64,000 nt of DNA from Rhizobium sp. BK602 (GTDB lineage Bacteria; Pseudomonadota; Alphaproteobacteria; Rhizobiales; Rhizobiaceae). Under the pieces are notes generated by a model that saw nothing but the letters and a program-made list of their open reading frames with translations, did no database searches and was not told the origin of the DNA. Made by a program: the position numbers and the translations under genes. The stretch is from contig NZ_JACIBC010000003.1 in the NCBI RefSeq assembly GCF_014195095.1, positions 434,001 to 498,000 of the forward strand, given 5' to 3'. Within the stretch, counting starts at the first letter, position 1, and each line of letters begins with the position of its first letter. Shown here one piece after another: positions 43,017 to 52,125 of the stretch.

Positions 43017-43991
43017 TTATGCCTTTATAAATTCAAGGAGATCGGCGTTGATCACATCCGCATGGGTCGTCGCCATGCCATGCGGAAGACCCTTATAGAC
43101 CTTCAGTGTGCCCTTCTTGAGCAGCTTGGCCGAAAGAAGCGCAGAATCCGCGATCGGCACGATCTGGTCGTCGTCGCCATGCATCACCAGCACCGGCACG
43201 TCGATCTTCTTCAGATCCTCGGTGAAGTCCGTTTCGGAAAAGGCCTTGATGCAATCATAATGCGCCTTGGCGCCACCCATCATGCCCTGGCGCCACCAAT
43301 TGTCGATGACACCTTCCGAGACCGCGGCACCCGGACGATTGAAGCCGTAGAACGGACCAGCCGGAATATCGTGGAAGAATTGGGCGCGATTGGCGACCAG
43401 CGCCGTGCGGAAGCCGTCGAACACCTCGATCGGCAGACCCCCCGGATTCTTCTCGGACTTGACCATGATCGGCGGCACCGCACCGATCAGCACCGCCTTG
43501 GCGACGCGTCCATGACCGCCATATTGCGCGACATAGCGAGCGACTTCGCCGCCGCCGGTGGAGTGTCCGACGTGAATGGCATTCTTGAGATCGAGGTGCT
43601 CGGCCAAGGCCGCGACGTCGGCGGCATAGGTGTCCATCTCGTTGCCGGTCGCCGTCTGGCTCGAGCGGCCATGACCGCGGCGATCGTGTGCGATGACGCG
43701 GAAGCCCTTATGGAGGAAGAAAAGCATCTGCGCATCCCAGTCGTCGGAGCTCAGCGGCCAGCCGTGATGGAAAACGATCGGCTGTCCGGTGCCCCAATCC
43801 TTGTAGAAGATCTGGGTTCCGTCCTTGGTGGTAATCGTGCTGCTGCTCATGGTCGTATCCCTACCTTTCGAAGATTGCTTGGCGGAAGCTTGTGCAGGTT
43901 GAGTGAAGGGCATGACAGCCGCCGTGGCGGCCAGACCCAGTCCGGCCGTCATGACGCCCCGGCGGGTAGCTTGCTTGATCGGGTTACTCAT
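43017..43991 (-). CDS. Non-heme chloroperoxidase-like alpha/beta hydrolase with Tat leader
   Basis: A 324-residue alpha/beta hydrolase of the arylesterase/cofactor-free chloroperoxidase group. The core opens at [17 protein letters not shown] and has the [14 protein letters not shown] oxyanion region, the nucleophile elbow GHSTGGG (Ser144) and the acid/base end [10 protein letters not shown] and LPHGMATTH. Before this lies a twin-arginine leader ([18 protein letters not shown]). An internal ATG at 43850 (Met48) stands exactly where ordinary family members start and has an AGGGAT ribosome-like site, so a cytoplasmic form is possible. It is divergent from an OhrR-type regulator, with two shared palindromic operators. 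A role in handling peroxides or peracids is inferred. Confidence 0.9.
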   Translation of the reverse strand: MSNPIKQATRRGVMTAGLGLAATAAVMPFTQPAQASAKQSSKGRDTTMSSSTITTKDGTQIFYKDWGTGQPIVFHHGWPLSSDDWDAQMLFFLHKGFRVIAHDRRGHGRSSQTATGNEMDTYAADVAALAEHLDLKNAIHVGHSTGGGEVARYVAQYGGHGRVAKAVLIGAVPPIMVKSEKNPGGLPIEVFDGFRTALVANRAQFFHDIPAGPFYGFNRPGAAVSEGVIDNWWRQGMMGGAKAHYDCIKAFSETDFTEDLKKIDVPVLVMHGDDDQIVPIADSALLSAKLLKKGTLKVYKGLPHGMATTHADVINADLLEFIKA

Positions 43992-44025
43992 TTCAATCTC
44001 CAATCATCTTATATCGCACGATTTA

Positions 44026-44038
44026 TTATCGCGATATC
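44026..44038. promoter_or_regulatory. OhrR/MarR operator, copy 1
   Basis: TTATCGCGATATC contains the perfect palindrome TATCGCGATA (44027-44036). It lies about 35 bases upstream of the chloroperoxidase-like gene. The same 13 bases recur 54 bases away, near the regulator gene. Confidence 0.7.
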
Positions 44039-44079
44039 TATATGCATAGGACCATTCCGATTGCCTGTCCATAAAAAAC

Positions 44080-44092
44080 TTATCGCGATATC
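44080..44092. promoter_or_regulatory. OhrR/MarR operator, copy 2
   Basis: An identical 13-base TTATCGCGATATC, palindrome at 44081-44090, about 46 bases upstream of the MarR-family start. The 54-base separation places both sites on the same DNA face (about five turns). Confidence 0.7.
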
Positions 44093-44137
44093 ATTTTTTG
44101 TGATAAAAAGGCGCAGACAATAATTGGAAGGCAATTC

Positions 44138-44569
44138 ATGCCGCTGCCCTTGGATAACCAGCTTTGTTTTTCGCTCTATGCGACAAGCATCGCCATCAAC
44201 CGCGCCTACAAACCCATGCTGGACGCCATGGGCATTACCTATCCGCAATATCTGGTGCTATGCGCGTTGGGCGAAAGTGATGGGCTCACGATCGGCGCGA
44301 TCGCGGAACGCCTGGCGCTTGAATCGAGCACGATTACGCCGCCGGCAAAACGCCTCGAGCAGGCCGGGCTCGTCGAGCGCCGGCGCGGCACCGTTGACGA
44401 GCGTCAAGTCCATGTCCGGCTCACGCCCGCCGGTCGCGCGCTGCTGGACGAGAGCAACTGTCTCGGCGAAACCCTGACGAAGCGGTCCGGCATGCCGCCG
44501 GAGCAGCTGCAAGCATTGAACCATCAGGTGCAGGCGCTTCGTGATGCCCTTGATATGGAAGAGATTTAG
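44138..44569 (+). CDS. OhrR-type MarR-family regulator
   Basis: A 143-residue winged-helix regulator of the OhrR branch. The redox-sensing Cys is present as Cys10 in DNQLCFSLYA. The typical ITYPQYLVLCAL and LTIGAIAERLALESSTITP segments form the recognition region, and VERRRGTVDERQVHVRLT forms the wing. Oxidation of Cys10 by organic peroxide would release the operator. No ohr gene is adjacent; the divergent partner is instead a chloroperoxidase-like hydrolase, which suggests it controls that gene and itself. AAGG lies seven bases before the ATG. Confidence 0.92.
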   Translation: MPLPLDNQLCFSLYATSIAINRAYKPMLDAMGITYPQYLVLCALGESDGLTIGAIAERLALESSTITPPAKRLEQAGLVERRRGTVDERQVHVRLTPAGRALLDESNCLGETLTKRSGMPPEQLQALNHQVQALRDALDMEEI

Positions 44570-44608
44570 CCGGCTGTCTTGCCGGCCGGAAATGTCCGAC
44601 GGAGATGG

Positions 44609-45655
44609 TTACTGTTGCGCGGGCTTATCGGCAAAATGCGAAATGGCAAATTCGGCCACCTTTGCATTCGATTTCCTCGCATCGTCGATCCAGAATGGAA
44701 ATATCTGCCACTGATGAATCATGCCGGGCCAAACCTCGACACTAACGTCAACACCGGCGCGGCGCGCCTTGTCTTGCAGACGCAACGTATCGTCGAGCAG
44801 AGTTTCGCGCGCGCCGACCTGCATCAGCAGCGGCGGAAAGCCGGTCATATCGGCGTAAAGAGGCGATAGTGCCGGATCGACCGCCGACTTGCCGCCGGCA
44901 TAGGCCTTGCGTATCAACTCTAGCTCCGCCTTGCCCATGAAAGGATCGCTCCCGGCATTGGCGATCACGGAGGGGCCTGTCGCGGAGAAGTCGGTCACTG
45001 GACTCATGGCGACAACCGCCGTCGGCAAGGGACCTTTCAGCCGCATCTGCCTGAGGACGACCTCGATCGCCAAGGTGCCGCCCACGGACTCTCCGGCGAC
45101 CACCACATTCTCCGGCCGATATCCGGAGGCGAGCAGCCAGCGATATGCGGCCACGGCATCGTCGATCTGGGCCGGAAATCCATGTTCCGGCAGCAGACGA
45201 TAGTCGATCAGCAAGACATCGGCCGATGCCGCCTTTGCGAGCGAGCCGGCGATATTGCGATGGGTCCTGAGCGAGCCGCTATAAAAGCCGCCGCCATGCA
45301 GATAAAGGATTGCCCGCTTGCCGATCGGATGGTGCAGCCGCGCCGGCCAGATCAGATCGGCCTCAACCCCATTCGCCGCGACATGGCGGATCTGGACGCG
45401 CGTCGGATCCGGCGTCGACGCCATCAACCTTTCGAAGGCGGCGCGTCGCTGACGCAGGTCCTGAACGCCATCGAAGGCTTGATGCAGCCTGCCGATCAGC
45501 GTCTCGGTCTGATCGTCCGGGGCCTTCGCCGGCGATGGGGGATCGAGTGCCTGCGCCGCCGATACCGACGGCATCAGAAAAACACCCACGGCAAACATTG
45601 CCACCAACAGTGTCGGGACGGAAAGAACGAAGCGAAATGACCGGCGCTCACGCAC
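44609..45655 (-). CDS. Exported HSL-type esterase (alpha/beta hydrolase)
   Basis: A 348-residue hydrolase of the hormone-sensitive lipase group. The oxyanion motif HGGGFYSG, the DYRLLPEHGFPAQIDDA segment and the nucleophile GESVGG are clear, and the late PGMIHQWQ gives the catalytic His. The N-terminus has a signal peptide (VLSVPTLLVAMFAVGVFLM, cleavage near SAAQA), so it is periplasmic or secreted. The GTG at 45655 follows AAAGG and suits the signal peptide. The substrate is an ester or lactone, not known. It is convergent with the OhrR gene. Confidence 0.86.
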   Translation of the reverse strand: MRERRSFRFVLSVPTLLVAMFAVGVFLMPSVSAAQALDPPSPAKAPDDQTETLIGRLHQAFDGVQDLRQRRAAFERLMASTPDPTRVQIRHVAANGVEADLIWPARLHHPIGKRAILYLHGGGFYSGSLRTHRNIAGSLAKAASADVLLIDYRLLPEHGFPAQIDDAVAAYRWLLASGYRPENVVVAGESVGGTLAIEVVLRQMRLKGPLPTAVVAMSPVTDFSATGPSVIANAGSDPFMGKAELELIRKAYAGGKSAVDPALSPLYADMTGFPPLLMQVGARETLLDDTLRLQDKARRAGVDVSVEVWPGMIHQWQIFPFWIDDARKSNAKVAEFAISHFADKPAQQ

Positions 45656-45768
45656 GCAATTTGCCTTTCTGCCGTGGAGACCGCCCGCAGTATTGCCGCG
45701 TTCGGTTGCAACTGCCAACAGCCTCCTGCGCCTTTAGGCCGGAATTATCACGCCAGTGGCAGCCGGCC

Positions 45769-46452
45769 TCACTCACTGCGACCCGCAACAAGACGCGCGA
45801 TGATCGCCTCCCGTGCCGCGCGCGAACCGGAAAGGCGTTGCCTTGTTCTTGCAAGCACCTCCGCTGTCGCCTCCTGCGGCGTACCCGAGTGGAACGGCGG
45901 CGCGGGCGCGTATTCGAGCGACAGCTGAACCGTCTCCGCTTCCTCCTGCCCGATAAGGGCCGCAACCACGGCGAGGCCGAAATCGATGCCGGCGGTCACG
46001 CCGCCGGCCGTGATGAGATTGCCGTCGCGCACGATGCGGCCAGCAGTCGGAATGGCGCCGAAGCTCGCGAGAAAATCATGCGCATTCCAGTGCGTCGTCG
46101 CCTGTTTGTCTTTCAGCAGGCCGGCGGCGCCGAGAACGAGGGAGCCCGTGCAGACCGAGGTGACGAAGCGTGCTTGTACCGCCTGCCTGCGGACGAAGGA
46201 CAATACGGTCTCATCCTCCAGCAATGCATTGACGCCGGCACCGCCCGGCACGCAGATGACGTCGAGCTCAGGGCAATCGTCAAAGGTGGTTGTCGGCTGC
46301 AGCATCAATTTCGTTGCCGAAACGATCGGCGCCTTGTCTTTCCAGATCAGATGAACCTCCGCGCCTTCCGTCGAGGCGAATATCTCGTAAGGGCCTGTGA
46401 GGTCGAGCTGCTGAACGCCGGGGAAGGTAAGAAGGCCGAAGCGGATCGTCAT
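45769..46452 (-). CDS. DJ-1/PfpI-family protein (isonitrile hydratase-like)
   Basis: A 227-residue glutamine-amidotransferase-like (DJ-1/PfpI) protein. The opening RFGLLTFPGVQQLDLTGPYEIF, the nucleophile elbow SVCTGSLVLGAAGLL (the Cys) and the later DGNLITAGGVTAGIDFGLAVV match the isonitrile hydratase (InhA) group. Members hydrate isonitriles to N-formamides or have unknown activities. It is divergent from a GlxA-type regulator that carries the same DJ-1 domain, so the two may sense or act on related compounds. No signal peptide. Confidence 0.86.
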   Translation of the reverse strand: MTIRFGLLTFPGVQQLDLTGPYEIFASTEGAEVHLIWKDKAPIVSATKLMLQPTTTFDDCPELDVICVPGGAGVNALLEDETVLSFVRRQAVQARFVTSVCTGSLVLGAAGLLKDKQATTHWNAHDFLASFGAIPTAGRIVRDGNLITAGGVTAGIDFGLAVVAALIGQEEAETVQLSLEYAPAPPFHSGTPQEATAEVLARTRQRLSGSRAAREAIIARLVAGRSE

Positions 46453-46537
46453 TTTGCGTCTCCCATGATTGACTTCGACAAGCTTACGCGATCACTCTCT
46501 GGCACATTTGCCAAAGTCCCCTCAATTTGAGCCAATC

Positions 46538-47488
46538 ATGCGCCGCATCGAGATCCTCGCCTTCGAAAATGCCCAGCTGCTGGATGTGACAGGGCCGCTA
46601 CAGGTCTTCACCAGCGCCAACGAGGCCGCGCTGGCGGCCGGCCTGCCGAAGCCCTATGAGGCGATCGTCGTTGCGGCGAGCGCGCAGACGAAAACCAACT
46701 CCGGCTTGGCACTCGCAACCACGCCGCTCCCCGAATGCGACGCTCCGGTCGATACGCTGATCGTTGCGGGCGGCTGGGGCGTCAACAAGGCATGCGACGA
46801 TGCGTTCCTTGTCGACTGGGTGAGTCGGCGCGCGGCAAAGGCGCGGCGGACCGCTTCCGTCTGCAGCGGCGCCTTCCTGCTGGCCGAAGCCGGTCTCCTG
46901 ACGGGAAAGCGCGCGGTGACGCACTGGCATCGCTGCGGCGAGTTCGCCAAACGCTTTCCGGATGTAAGGCTGGAGCCTGATCCAATTTTCGTTCGCGACG
47001 GCAACATTTGGAGTTCGGCCGGTGTGACCGCCGGTATCGATCTGACACTGGCGCTTGTCGAGGAGGATCTCGGCCGAAAACTGGCGCTCGCGGTTGCCCG
47101 CGAACTTGTGGTCTTTCTCAAGCGGCCGGGCGGGCAGGCCCAGTTCAGCACGATGCTGACCCTGCAGGAGGGCAGTGACCGCTTCGACCGCCTGCATGGC
47201 TGGATCATGGATAATCTGGGCGCGGATTTGTCACTGCCGGCCCTGGCCGATAAGGCGAACATGAGCATACGCAGCTTCTCGCGGCATTATCGCGAGGCTA
47301 CCGGCCGCACGCCAGCCAGGGCCGTGGAGGATATTCGCATCGAGGCGGCGCGGCGCTTGCTCGAACAGGGCCTTTCGGTGAGCCAGGCGCGTATCCGCTG
47401 CGGTTTCGGCTCGGAAGAAACGCTCAGACGCAGCTTCCTCAAGACATTCGGCACGACGCCCCAGGCCTTTCGCGATCATTTCGCTTGA
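46538..47488 (+). CDS. GlxA-family AraC-type regulator (DJ-1 plus HTH)
   Basis: A 316-residue regulator. Residues 1-180 form a DJ-1/PfpI-like sensor (RRIEILAFENAQLLDVTGPL; SVCSGAFLLAEAGLLTGKRA), and the C-terminal 100 residues form an AraC HTH pair (LADKANMSIRSFSRHYREAT; SVSQARIRCGFGSEETLRRS). ATG 46538 is preferred over a TTG at 46469. Divergent transcription from the isonitrile hydratase-like gene implies regulation of it. The effector is unknown. Confidence 0.9.
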   Translation: MRRIEILAFENAQLLDVTGPLQVFTSANEAALAAGLPKPYEAIVVAASAQTKTNSGLALATTPLPECDAPVDTLIVAGGWGVNKACDDAFLVDWVSRRAAKARRTASVCSGAFLLAEAGLLTGKRAVTHWHRCGEFAKRFPDVRLEPDPIFVRDGNIWSSAGVTAGIDLTLALVEEDLGRKLALAVARELVVFLKRPGGQAQFSTMLTLQEGSDRFDRLHGWIMDNLGADLSLPALADKANMSIRSFSRHYREATGRTPARAVEDIRIEAARRLLEQGLSVSQARIRCGFGSEETLRRSFLKTFGTTPQAFRDHFA

Positions 47489-47671
47489 GACGCAAGGGCT
47501 CTCGCCCGCCGGAACGCGCAAAAGAGAAGACCGTTTCGCGGAGCGAGTTTTTTCTCCGCAACCGGGTTTGCGGACCAACGTGATTGGACATCCGAGCACT
47601 TTCGGATCACGATCATGCCGGGCTAGCATTGCATCGGAGGGGACCAACTATTGTCCAAATAGGAGGCCGAG

Positions 47672-48109
47672 ATGAAGCAGCATGCACGCGATGATCTGCA
47701 CAAAATTGCAAAAATCGACGAGAACTTCCTCGCTCCGACGATGTCGAGGCGTCAGCGGCTTGAGCGCTGGATAGAGCTTCTGGAGCGGGAGCCCCGACAG
47801 ATTCTTTGCACTCTGCGTGAGACGGAGTTTCAAACGAGCAGAAGACGAGCGGCGATGCGCATGGACGGTTCGCCGATGTCCGTCGCCTATGCCGATCCGG
47901 TTCTGCGCGCCGCCGGCCTGGAGGACGACAGCTATGGCGCCGCCAAACGCTTCTTCGAACTGACGGACCACGAGCTGCACGGCGTCGTCTGCTACTGCCA
48001 CTTCGGCGAAACGGTGAGCGCGGCCGCGGTGGCGCGATCCGTTCAGCCGCTGCTGGCGGAAAAGCCGCGAAGCCTATTGGCCCGCCTGCGCGGCCTGCTA
48101 TCGGTATAA
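47672..48109 (+). CDS. Hypothetical protein
   Basis: A 145-residue soluble protein with no recognised domain. It opens with a polar helix (RQRLERWIELLEREPRQIL) and then a mixed region with the Cys-containing HGVVCYCHFGET, which could bind metal or redox partners. AGGAGG lies seven bases before ATG 47672, a strong ribosome site, so it is probably a real gene. No partner is evident; the neighbours are a GlxA regulator and a convergent FAD dehydrogenase. Function unknown. Confidence 0.65.
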   Translation: MKQHARDDLHKIAKIDENFLAPTMSRRQRLERWIELLEREPRQILCTLRETEFQTSRRRAAMRMDGSPMSVAYADPVLRAAGLEDDSYGAAKRFFELTDHELHGVVCYCHFGETVSAAAVARSVQPLLAEKPRSLLARLRGLLSV

Positions 48110-48216
48110 TCGGCATCCGTGCCGCCGGTCCTTACCGAGGCGAAAGGTAGATCATCAACGGCACAAGGCAGTCCTTGGCTGCCTTGTCGCTTGAATGCGC
48201 CGTATCGCGGCAGGGA

Positions 48217-49878
48217 TCAGCCTGCCTGCCGAGCCGCTGAACGACCCGCCGCACGTCCGGAAAAGAGGCAACCGCCCAGGAAAGTCCCCTCCAGGGCACG
48301 ATAGCCATGCATGCCGCCGCCGCCGAACCCGGCCGCCTCTCCCGCCGCGTAAAGACCGGGAATGAGATTGCCCCGGCCGTCGAAAACCCGGGACTCCAGA
48401 TCGGTTTCCAAGCCGCCCAGGGTCTTGCGGGTGAGGATATTCAGGCGCACCGCGATCAGAGGCCCGTGCTCTGGGTCCAGGATCGGATGCGGCTTGGCGG
48501 TACGCCCGATCCTGTCGCCCAGATAGCTGCGCGAGTTGTGAATACCCATGATCTGCGCATCCTTGGAAAAACGGTTGCCGATCTCGCGGTCACGGGCACT
48601 GATCTCCCGCTCTATCTTCTCAAGCGGCAAACGCTCCGATCCGGCAAGGCGGTTCATGCCGGCCACCAGATCCGGCAAGGTCTTCGCAACGACGAAATCC
48701 TCGCCATGCGCCTTGAAGGCCTCGACAGGACCGGGCGCGGTCTTGCCGAGAGCGCGGCGCACCACAAGCTTCCAGCTCTTGCCGGTGAAGTCCGGATTCT
48801 GCTCGGACCCGGAAAGGGCGAATTCCTTGCGGATGATGGCCTGGTTCAGGATGAACCAGCTATAGTCGTAGCCCGTGGCCATGATGTGCTGCAGGCTGGT
48901 GAGCGTATCGTAGCCGGGATAGTTGGGCTGCGGCAGCCTGTTGCCCTCAGCATCGAACCACATCGGTGATGGACCTGGAAGAATCCTGATCCCATGATTC
49001 GGCCAGATCGGCGACCAGTTCTTGAGGCCCTCGGTGTAATGCCACATGCGATCGCGGTTGATCAGCCGCGCGCCAGCCCGTTCGGAAATCTCGATCATCC
49101 TGCCATCGACGTGTTTGGGAACACCAGACACCATCGTCTTCGGCGGCGTGCCCAGCCTCTCCGGCCAGTTCCGGCGCACGAGGTCGAGATCACCGCCGAT
49201 ACCGCCCGAAGTGACGATGACAGCACTGGCGGATAGCTCAAATTCACCGACGACAGTACGGGAGGTTTCAACGCCCCTGCTCGCATCGCTCCACTCCAGA
49301 ATGGCGCCGGCAACGCCCGTGACCGCGCCGTTGGTGACCTGGAGCCTGTCGACTCGATGCCGCCACAGAAAACGGATCAGGCCACGTGCCTCTGCCGCGC
49401 GAGCCCGCCGCTCGAAGGGCTCCACGACCCCCGGCCCGGTTCCCCATGTGATGTGAAAACGCGGGACGGAATTGCCGTGGGAGGTGGCGGACGCACCGCC
49501 ACGCTCCGCCCATCCGACGATCGGAAAGAGACGATGCCCCATGGCGCGCAGCCAGCTTCGTTTTTCCCCGGCGGCGAAATCAACATAGGCTTCCGCCCAG
49601 CGCCGCGGCCAGAAATCCTCGGGGCGGTCGAAGCCCGCCGTGCCCTGCCAATCCTGCCAGGCGAGATCGCGCGAATCCTTGATGCCGAGCCGGCGCTGTT
49701 CGGGCGAATCGACCAGGAACAGGCCACCCAGCGACCAGAAGGCCTGCGCCCCGAGATTTTGCTCGGGCTCCTGATCCACGACAATGACCTTGCGGCCCGC
49801 ATCCGCCAGCTCCGTCGCGGCAACGAGCCCCGACAGACCGGCACCGACGACGATGACATCGGCAGACAATTTCCCCAT
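48217..49878 (-). CDS. FAD-binding dehydrogenase
   Basis: A 553-residue flavoprotein of the FAD-binding_2 group (fumarate reductase/3-ketosteroid dehydrogenase type). The dinucleotide motif GAGLSGLVAATELADAGRK is at residues 12-30, and the C-terminal IPGLYAAGEAAGFGGGG closes the FAD site. It lacks a signal peptide and any heme motif. It is the last of the minus-strand genes that begin at the LacD-type aldolase, but a 336-base gap separates it from the ATPase gene, so co-transcription is only possible. The substrate is unknown. Confidence 0.86.
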   Translation of the reverse strand: MGKLSADVIVVGAGLSGLVAATELADAGRKVIVVDQEPEQNLGAQAFWSLGGLFLVDSPEQRRLGIKDSRDLAWQDWQGTAGFDRPEDFWPRRWAEAYVDFAAGEKRSWLRAMGHRLFPIVGWAERGGASATSHGNSVPRFHITWGTGPGVVEPFERRARAAEARGLIRFLWRHRVDRLQVTNGAVTGVAGAILEWSDASRGVETSRTVVGEFELSASAVIVTSGGIGGDLDLVRRNWPERLGTPPKTMVSGVPKHVDGRMIEISERAGARLINRDRMWHYTEGLKNWSPIWPNHGIRILPGPSPMWFDAEGNRLPQPNYPGYDTLTSLQHIMATGYDYSWFILNQAIIRKEFALSGSEQNPDFTGKSWKLVVRRALGKTAPGPVEAFKAHGEDFVVAKTLPDLVAGMNRLAGSERLPLEKIEREISARDREIGNRFSKDAQIMGIHNSRSYLGDRIGRTAKPHPILDPEHGPLIAVRLNILTRKTLGGLETDLESRVFDGRGNLIPGLYAAGEAAGFGGGGMHGYRALEGTFLGGCLFSGRAAGRSAARQAG

Positions 49879-50214
49879 CGCTTCCTCCCAGAACGCAAGT
49901 GTCTCTTACTACACTTCCCTTGGAGGAAGAACCTCGCGCCAAGCCTGCGCGAGGGAATTGCAGAGTAACCCACGACTTCCTTCGCCATGGTCTCCGGCGA
50001 CCTGGATAAGAAGGTCAATCCGCGACGAGTTCGAAGCGGATATCTGCAAGCCTTCCCAGATCGTTAGATGGCCAAGCTCTAACAGCTTGTCGAGATTGCA
50101 GGCCATGATGATGAAGTGACTGCCGGCACGCTGACCCATTTTCACGAAGAAACCGACGCCATCATAGGCCACCAGGACTTCGGTCTTGCGCATCCGGCAC
50201 AGCGATGCGACCAG
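49879..50214. other. Intergenic region between sugar ATPase and FAD dehydrogenase
   Basis: 336 bases. A minus-strand frame at 49909-50193 is open but has no ribosome site and no recognisable content. No terminator was identified. The promoter of the FAD dehydrogenase may lie here, or the gene may be read from upstream. Confidence 0.4.
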
Positions 50215-50961
50215 CTATCCGCCGATCATCAGCTTCACGACTTCCTCATGCGTGGTCTCGCTGATCTTGCGCTCGCCGGCAACAATGCCGCGGCGCAGGA
50301 CGACGATACGGTCGGAGACGGCGAAAATATCCTGCAGATTATGCGAGATGAAGATCACGCCGCGCCCTTGCGCCTTCAGCGATTTGATGAGGGCGACGAC
50401 CTTACGCTGTTCCGGCACCCCAAGTGCTGCGGTCGGCTCGTCCATGATGAGGATGCGGGCGTTCCAATAGACCGCCCGTCCGATCGCCACCGCCTGGCGC
50501 TGGCCGCCGGAGAAATTGCTGACCGGCGCGTCAAGCCGTTTCACATGGAAGTCGAGCTGCGCCATCGTCGAGCGCGCCGCCTCCGCCATCGCTTTCCGAT
50601 CGATGACCGGAAGAAAGCCGAAGAGCTTCTTCATCGGCTCGCGGCCGAGGAAAATATTCGAGCCGATCGTCAGATTATCGGCCAGCGCCAGATCCTGATA
50701 GATGGTCTCGATCCCCTTTTCCCGCGCGTCCTGCGGCGAAGAGAAGGTGACCGGCGTTCCCTCGATCAGGATCTCGCCCGATGTCGGCGGATAGACACCG
50801 GAGATCGCCTTGATCATCGTTGTCTTGCCGGCGCCATTGTCCCCGGCCAGAGCCACGACCTCGCCGGGATGGACGACCATGGAGCAATTGTCGAGAGCGT
50901 GGACGGCACCGAAATAGCGCGAGAGATTGCGGACTTCGAGAAGAGGTGTAGCGCTATTCAT
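50215..50961 (-). CDS. CUT2 sugar ABC transporter ATPase (single domain, FrcA-like)
   Basis: A 248-residue ATPase of the RbsA/XylG family, but with one domain instead of the usual two. Walker A is GDNGAGKTT, the signature region is NFSGGQRQAVAIG, Walker B is ILIMDEPTAALG, and the switch His is in FISHNLQDIF. Single-domain forms such as FrcA work as homodimers. ATG 50961 overlaps the permease stop by eight bases. It powers import by the adjacent RbsC-like permease. A sugar of five or six carbons is likely. Confidence 0.93.
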   Translation of the reverse strand: MNSATPLLEVRNLSRYFGAVHALDNCSMVVHPGEVVALAGDNGAGKTTMIKAISGVYPPTSGEILIEGTPVTFSSPQDAREKGIETIYQDLALADNLTIGSNIFLGREPMKKLFGFLPVIDRKAMAEAARSTMAQLDFHVKRLDAPVSNFSGGQRQAVAIGRAVYWNARILIMDEPTAALGVPEQRKVVALIKSLKAQGRGVIFISHNLQDIFAVSDRIVVLRRGIVAGERKISETTHEEVVKLMIGG

Positions 50962-52060
50962 CCTGCTTTGCTCCGCTGAACCGGCGCTGCGCCTGATCGA
51001 TGAGCACCGAAATGATGATGACGATGCCGACGGCGATGAACTGCCAGAAAGGTTCGACATTCATGAAAACCAGGCCGTATTGAATGACGGCGATGACGAG
51101 CGCCCCGGCAATGGTGCCGATGATCGTGCCCGAGCCGCCGAACAGGCTGGCGCCGCCGATGACGACCGCCGCCACGCTGTCGAGCAGCAAGGGTTCGCCC
51201 GCCTGGGCGGCGCCCGCCGTGAAACGGGCGGCATAGAGCGCGCCGCCGAGACCCGCGCAGACCGCGGACAGTATGTAGAGCCGCAGCAGGTGTGACTTGA
51301 TGTCGATACCGGCCCGCCGCGCCGCCTGCGCATTGGCGCCGATCGCGTAATTGTGCTGGCCGAAGCGTGTCTGGCTCAGCAGGTAATGCATGATGATCAC
51401 GAAGACGATGGTGACAATGACGAGATAGGGCACGCCGTAGAAGCGGCCATTGCCGAGCTCGGCGAAATAGGAATTTTTCACCGGCACCGTCGTGCCGCCA
51501 GCCAGCAGAAAGGCCGTGCCACGAGCAACGCCGAACATGCCGAGCGTGCCGATGAAGGGCGGGACCTTGAGGCGGGAAATCAAAAGCCCATTGATGAAGC
51601 CCGGCACGGTGGCGGCGAGCATCGCAACGAGGATGCCGGCAAGCATTGCCAGCGGCAGCGGCATATAGAGACCGGCGACATTGGTGACATGGGCGGCGAC
51701 GACCGCCGCCAGCCCCATGATGAAGCCAGTCGAAAGGTCGATGCCGCCGGAGATAATGACGAAGGTCTGACCGATCGCCAGCAACAGCGGTGCCACGGCG
51801 AAGATCGCGACCGATTGCCAGTTGAAGGACGAGCCGATGAAGGTGCCGCCGAAATCGATGCGCGCCCAGATCTCGAACGTGACGATCAGCGCGGCAAGAA
51901 ACAGCCATGCGCGCAGTTGCGCGATATAATTGACGATGGTTTTCGCCTGATCGCCGTGGTCCGCCTGTGGCGCCACATGCTGGTCCGCCTTGCGGGCCTC
52001 GGAATCTTCGATGGTCATGGATGAATCCAAACTCGAGCGAGGACGTACAGAAGTCGTCAC
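50954..52060 (-). CDS. CUT2 sugar ABC transporter permease (RbsC-like)
   Basis: A 368-residue permease with about ten membrane segments, beginning after a 45-residue polar N-terminus at AWLFLAALIVTFEIWARI. Family segments are GQTFVIISGGIDLSTG and GLLISRLKVPPFIGTLGM. A GTG start at 52060 follows GGAGGG with seven bases of spacing. It starts 65 bases after the binding-protein gene and overlaps the ATPase gene by eight bases. Confidence 0.93.
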   Translation of the reverse strand: MTTSVRPRSSLDSSMTIEDSEARKADQHVAPQADHGDQAKTIVNYIAQLRAWLFLAALIVTFEIWARIDFGGTFIGSSFNWQSVAIFAVAPLLLAIGQTFVIISGGIDLSTGFIMGLAAVVAAHVTNVAGLYMPLPLAMLAGILVAMLAATVPGFINGLLISRLKVPPFIGTLGMFGVARGTAFLLAGGTTVPVKNSYFAELGNGRFYGVPYLVIVTIVFVIIMHYLLSQTRFGQHNYAIGANAQAARRAGIDIKSHLLRLYILSAVCAGLGGALYAARFTAGAAQAGEPLLLDSVAAVVIGGASLFGGSGTIIGTIAGALVIAVIQYGLVFMNVEPFWQFIAVGIVIIISVLIDQAQRRFSGAKQDE

Positions 52061-52125
52061 GCCATTCCCTCCATTATGATCAGAGACGTGCCCCGCCCCT
52101 CGGACGAGGCACAGATTTCATCCGA

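Noticed and set aside
49909..50193. A 94-codon minus-strand frame with a GSH-containing segment faintly like HicA toxins
   Set aside because: No ribosome site, no antitoxin partner, and the rest of the HicA pattern (Pro-containing loop, GTLRSI-like helix) is missing.
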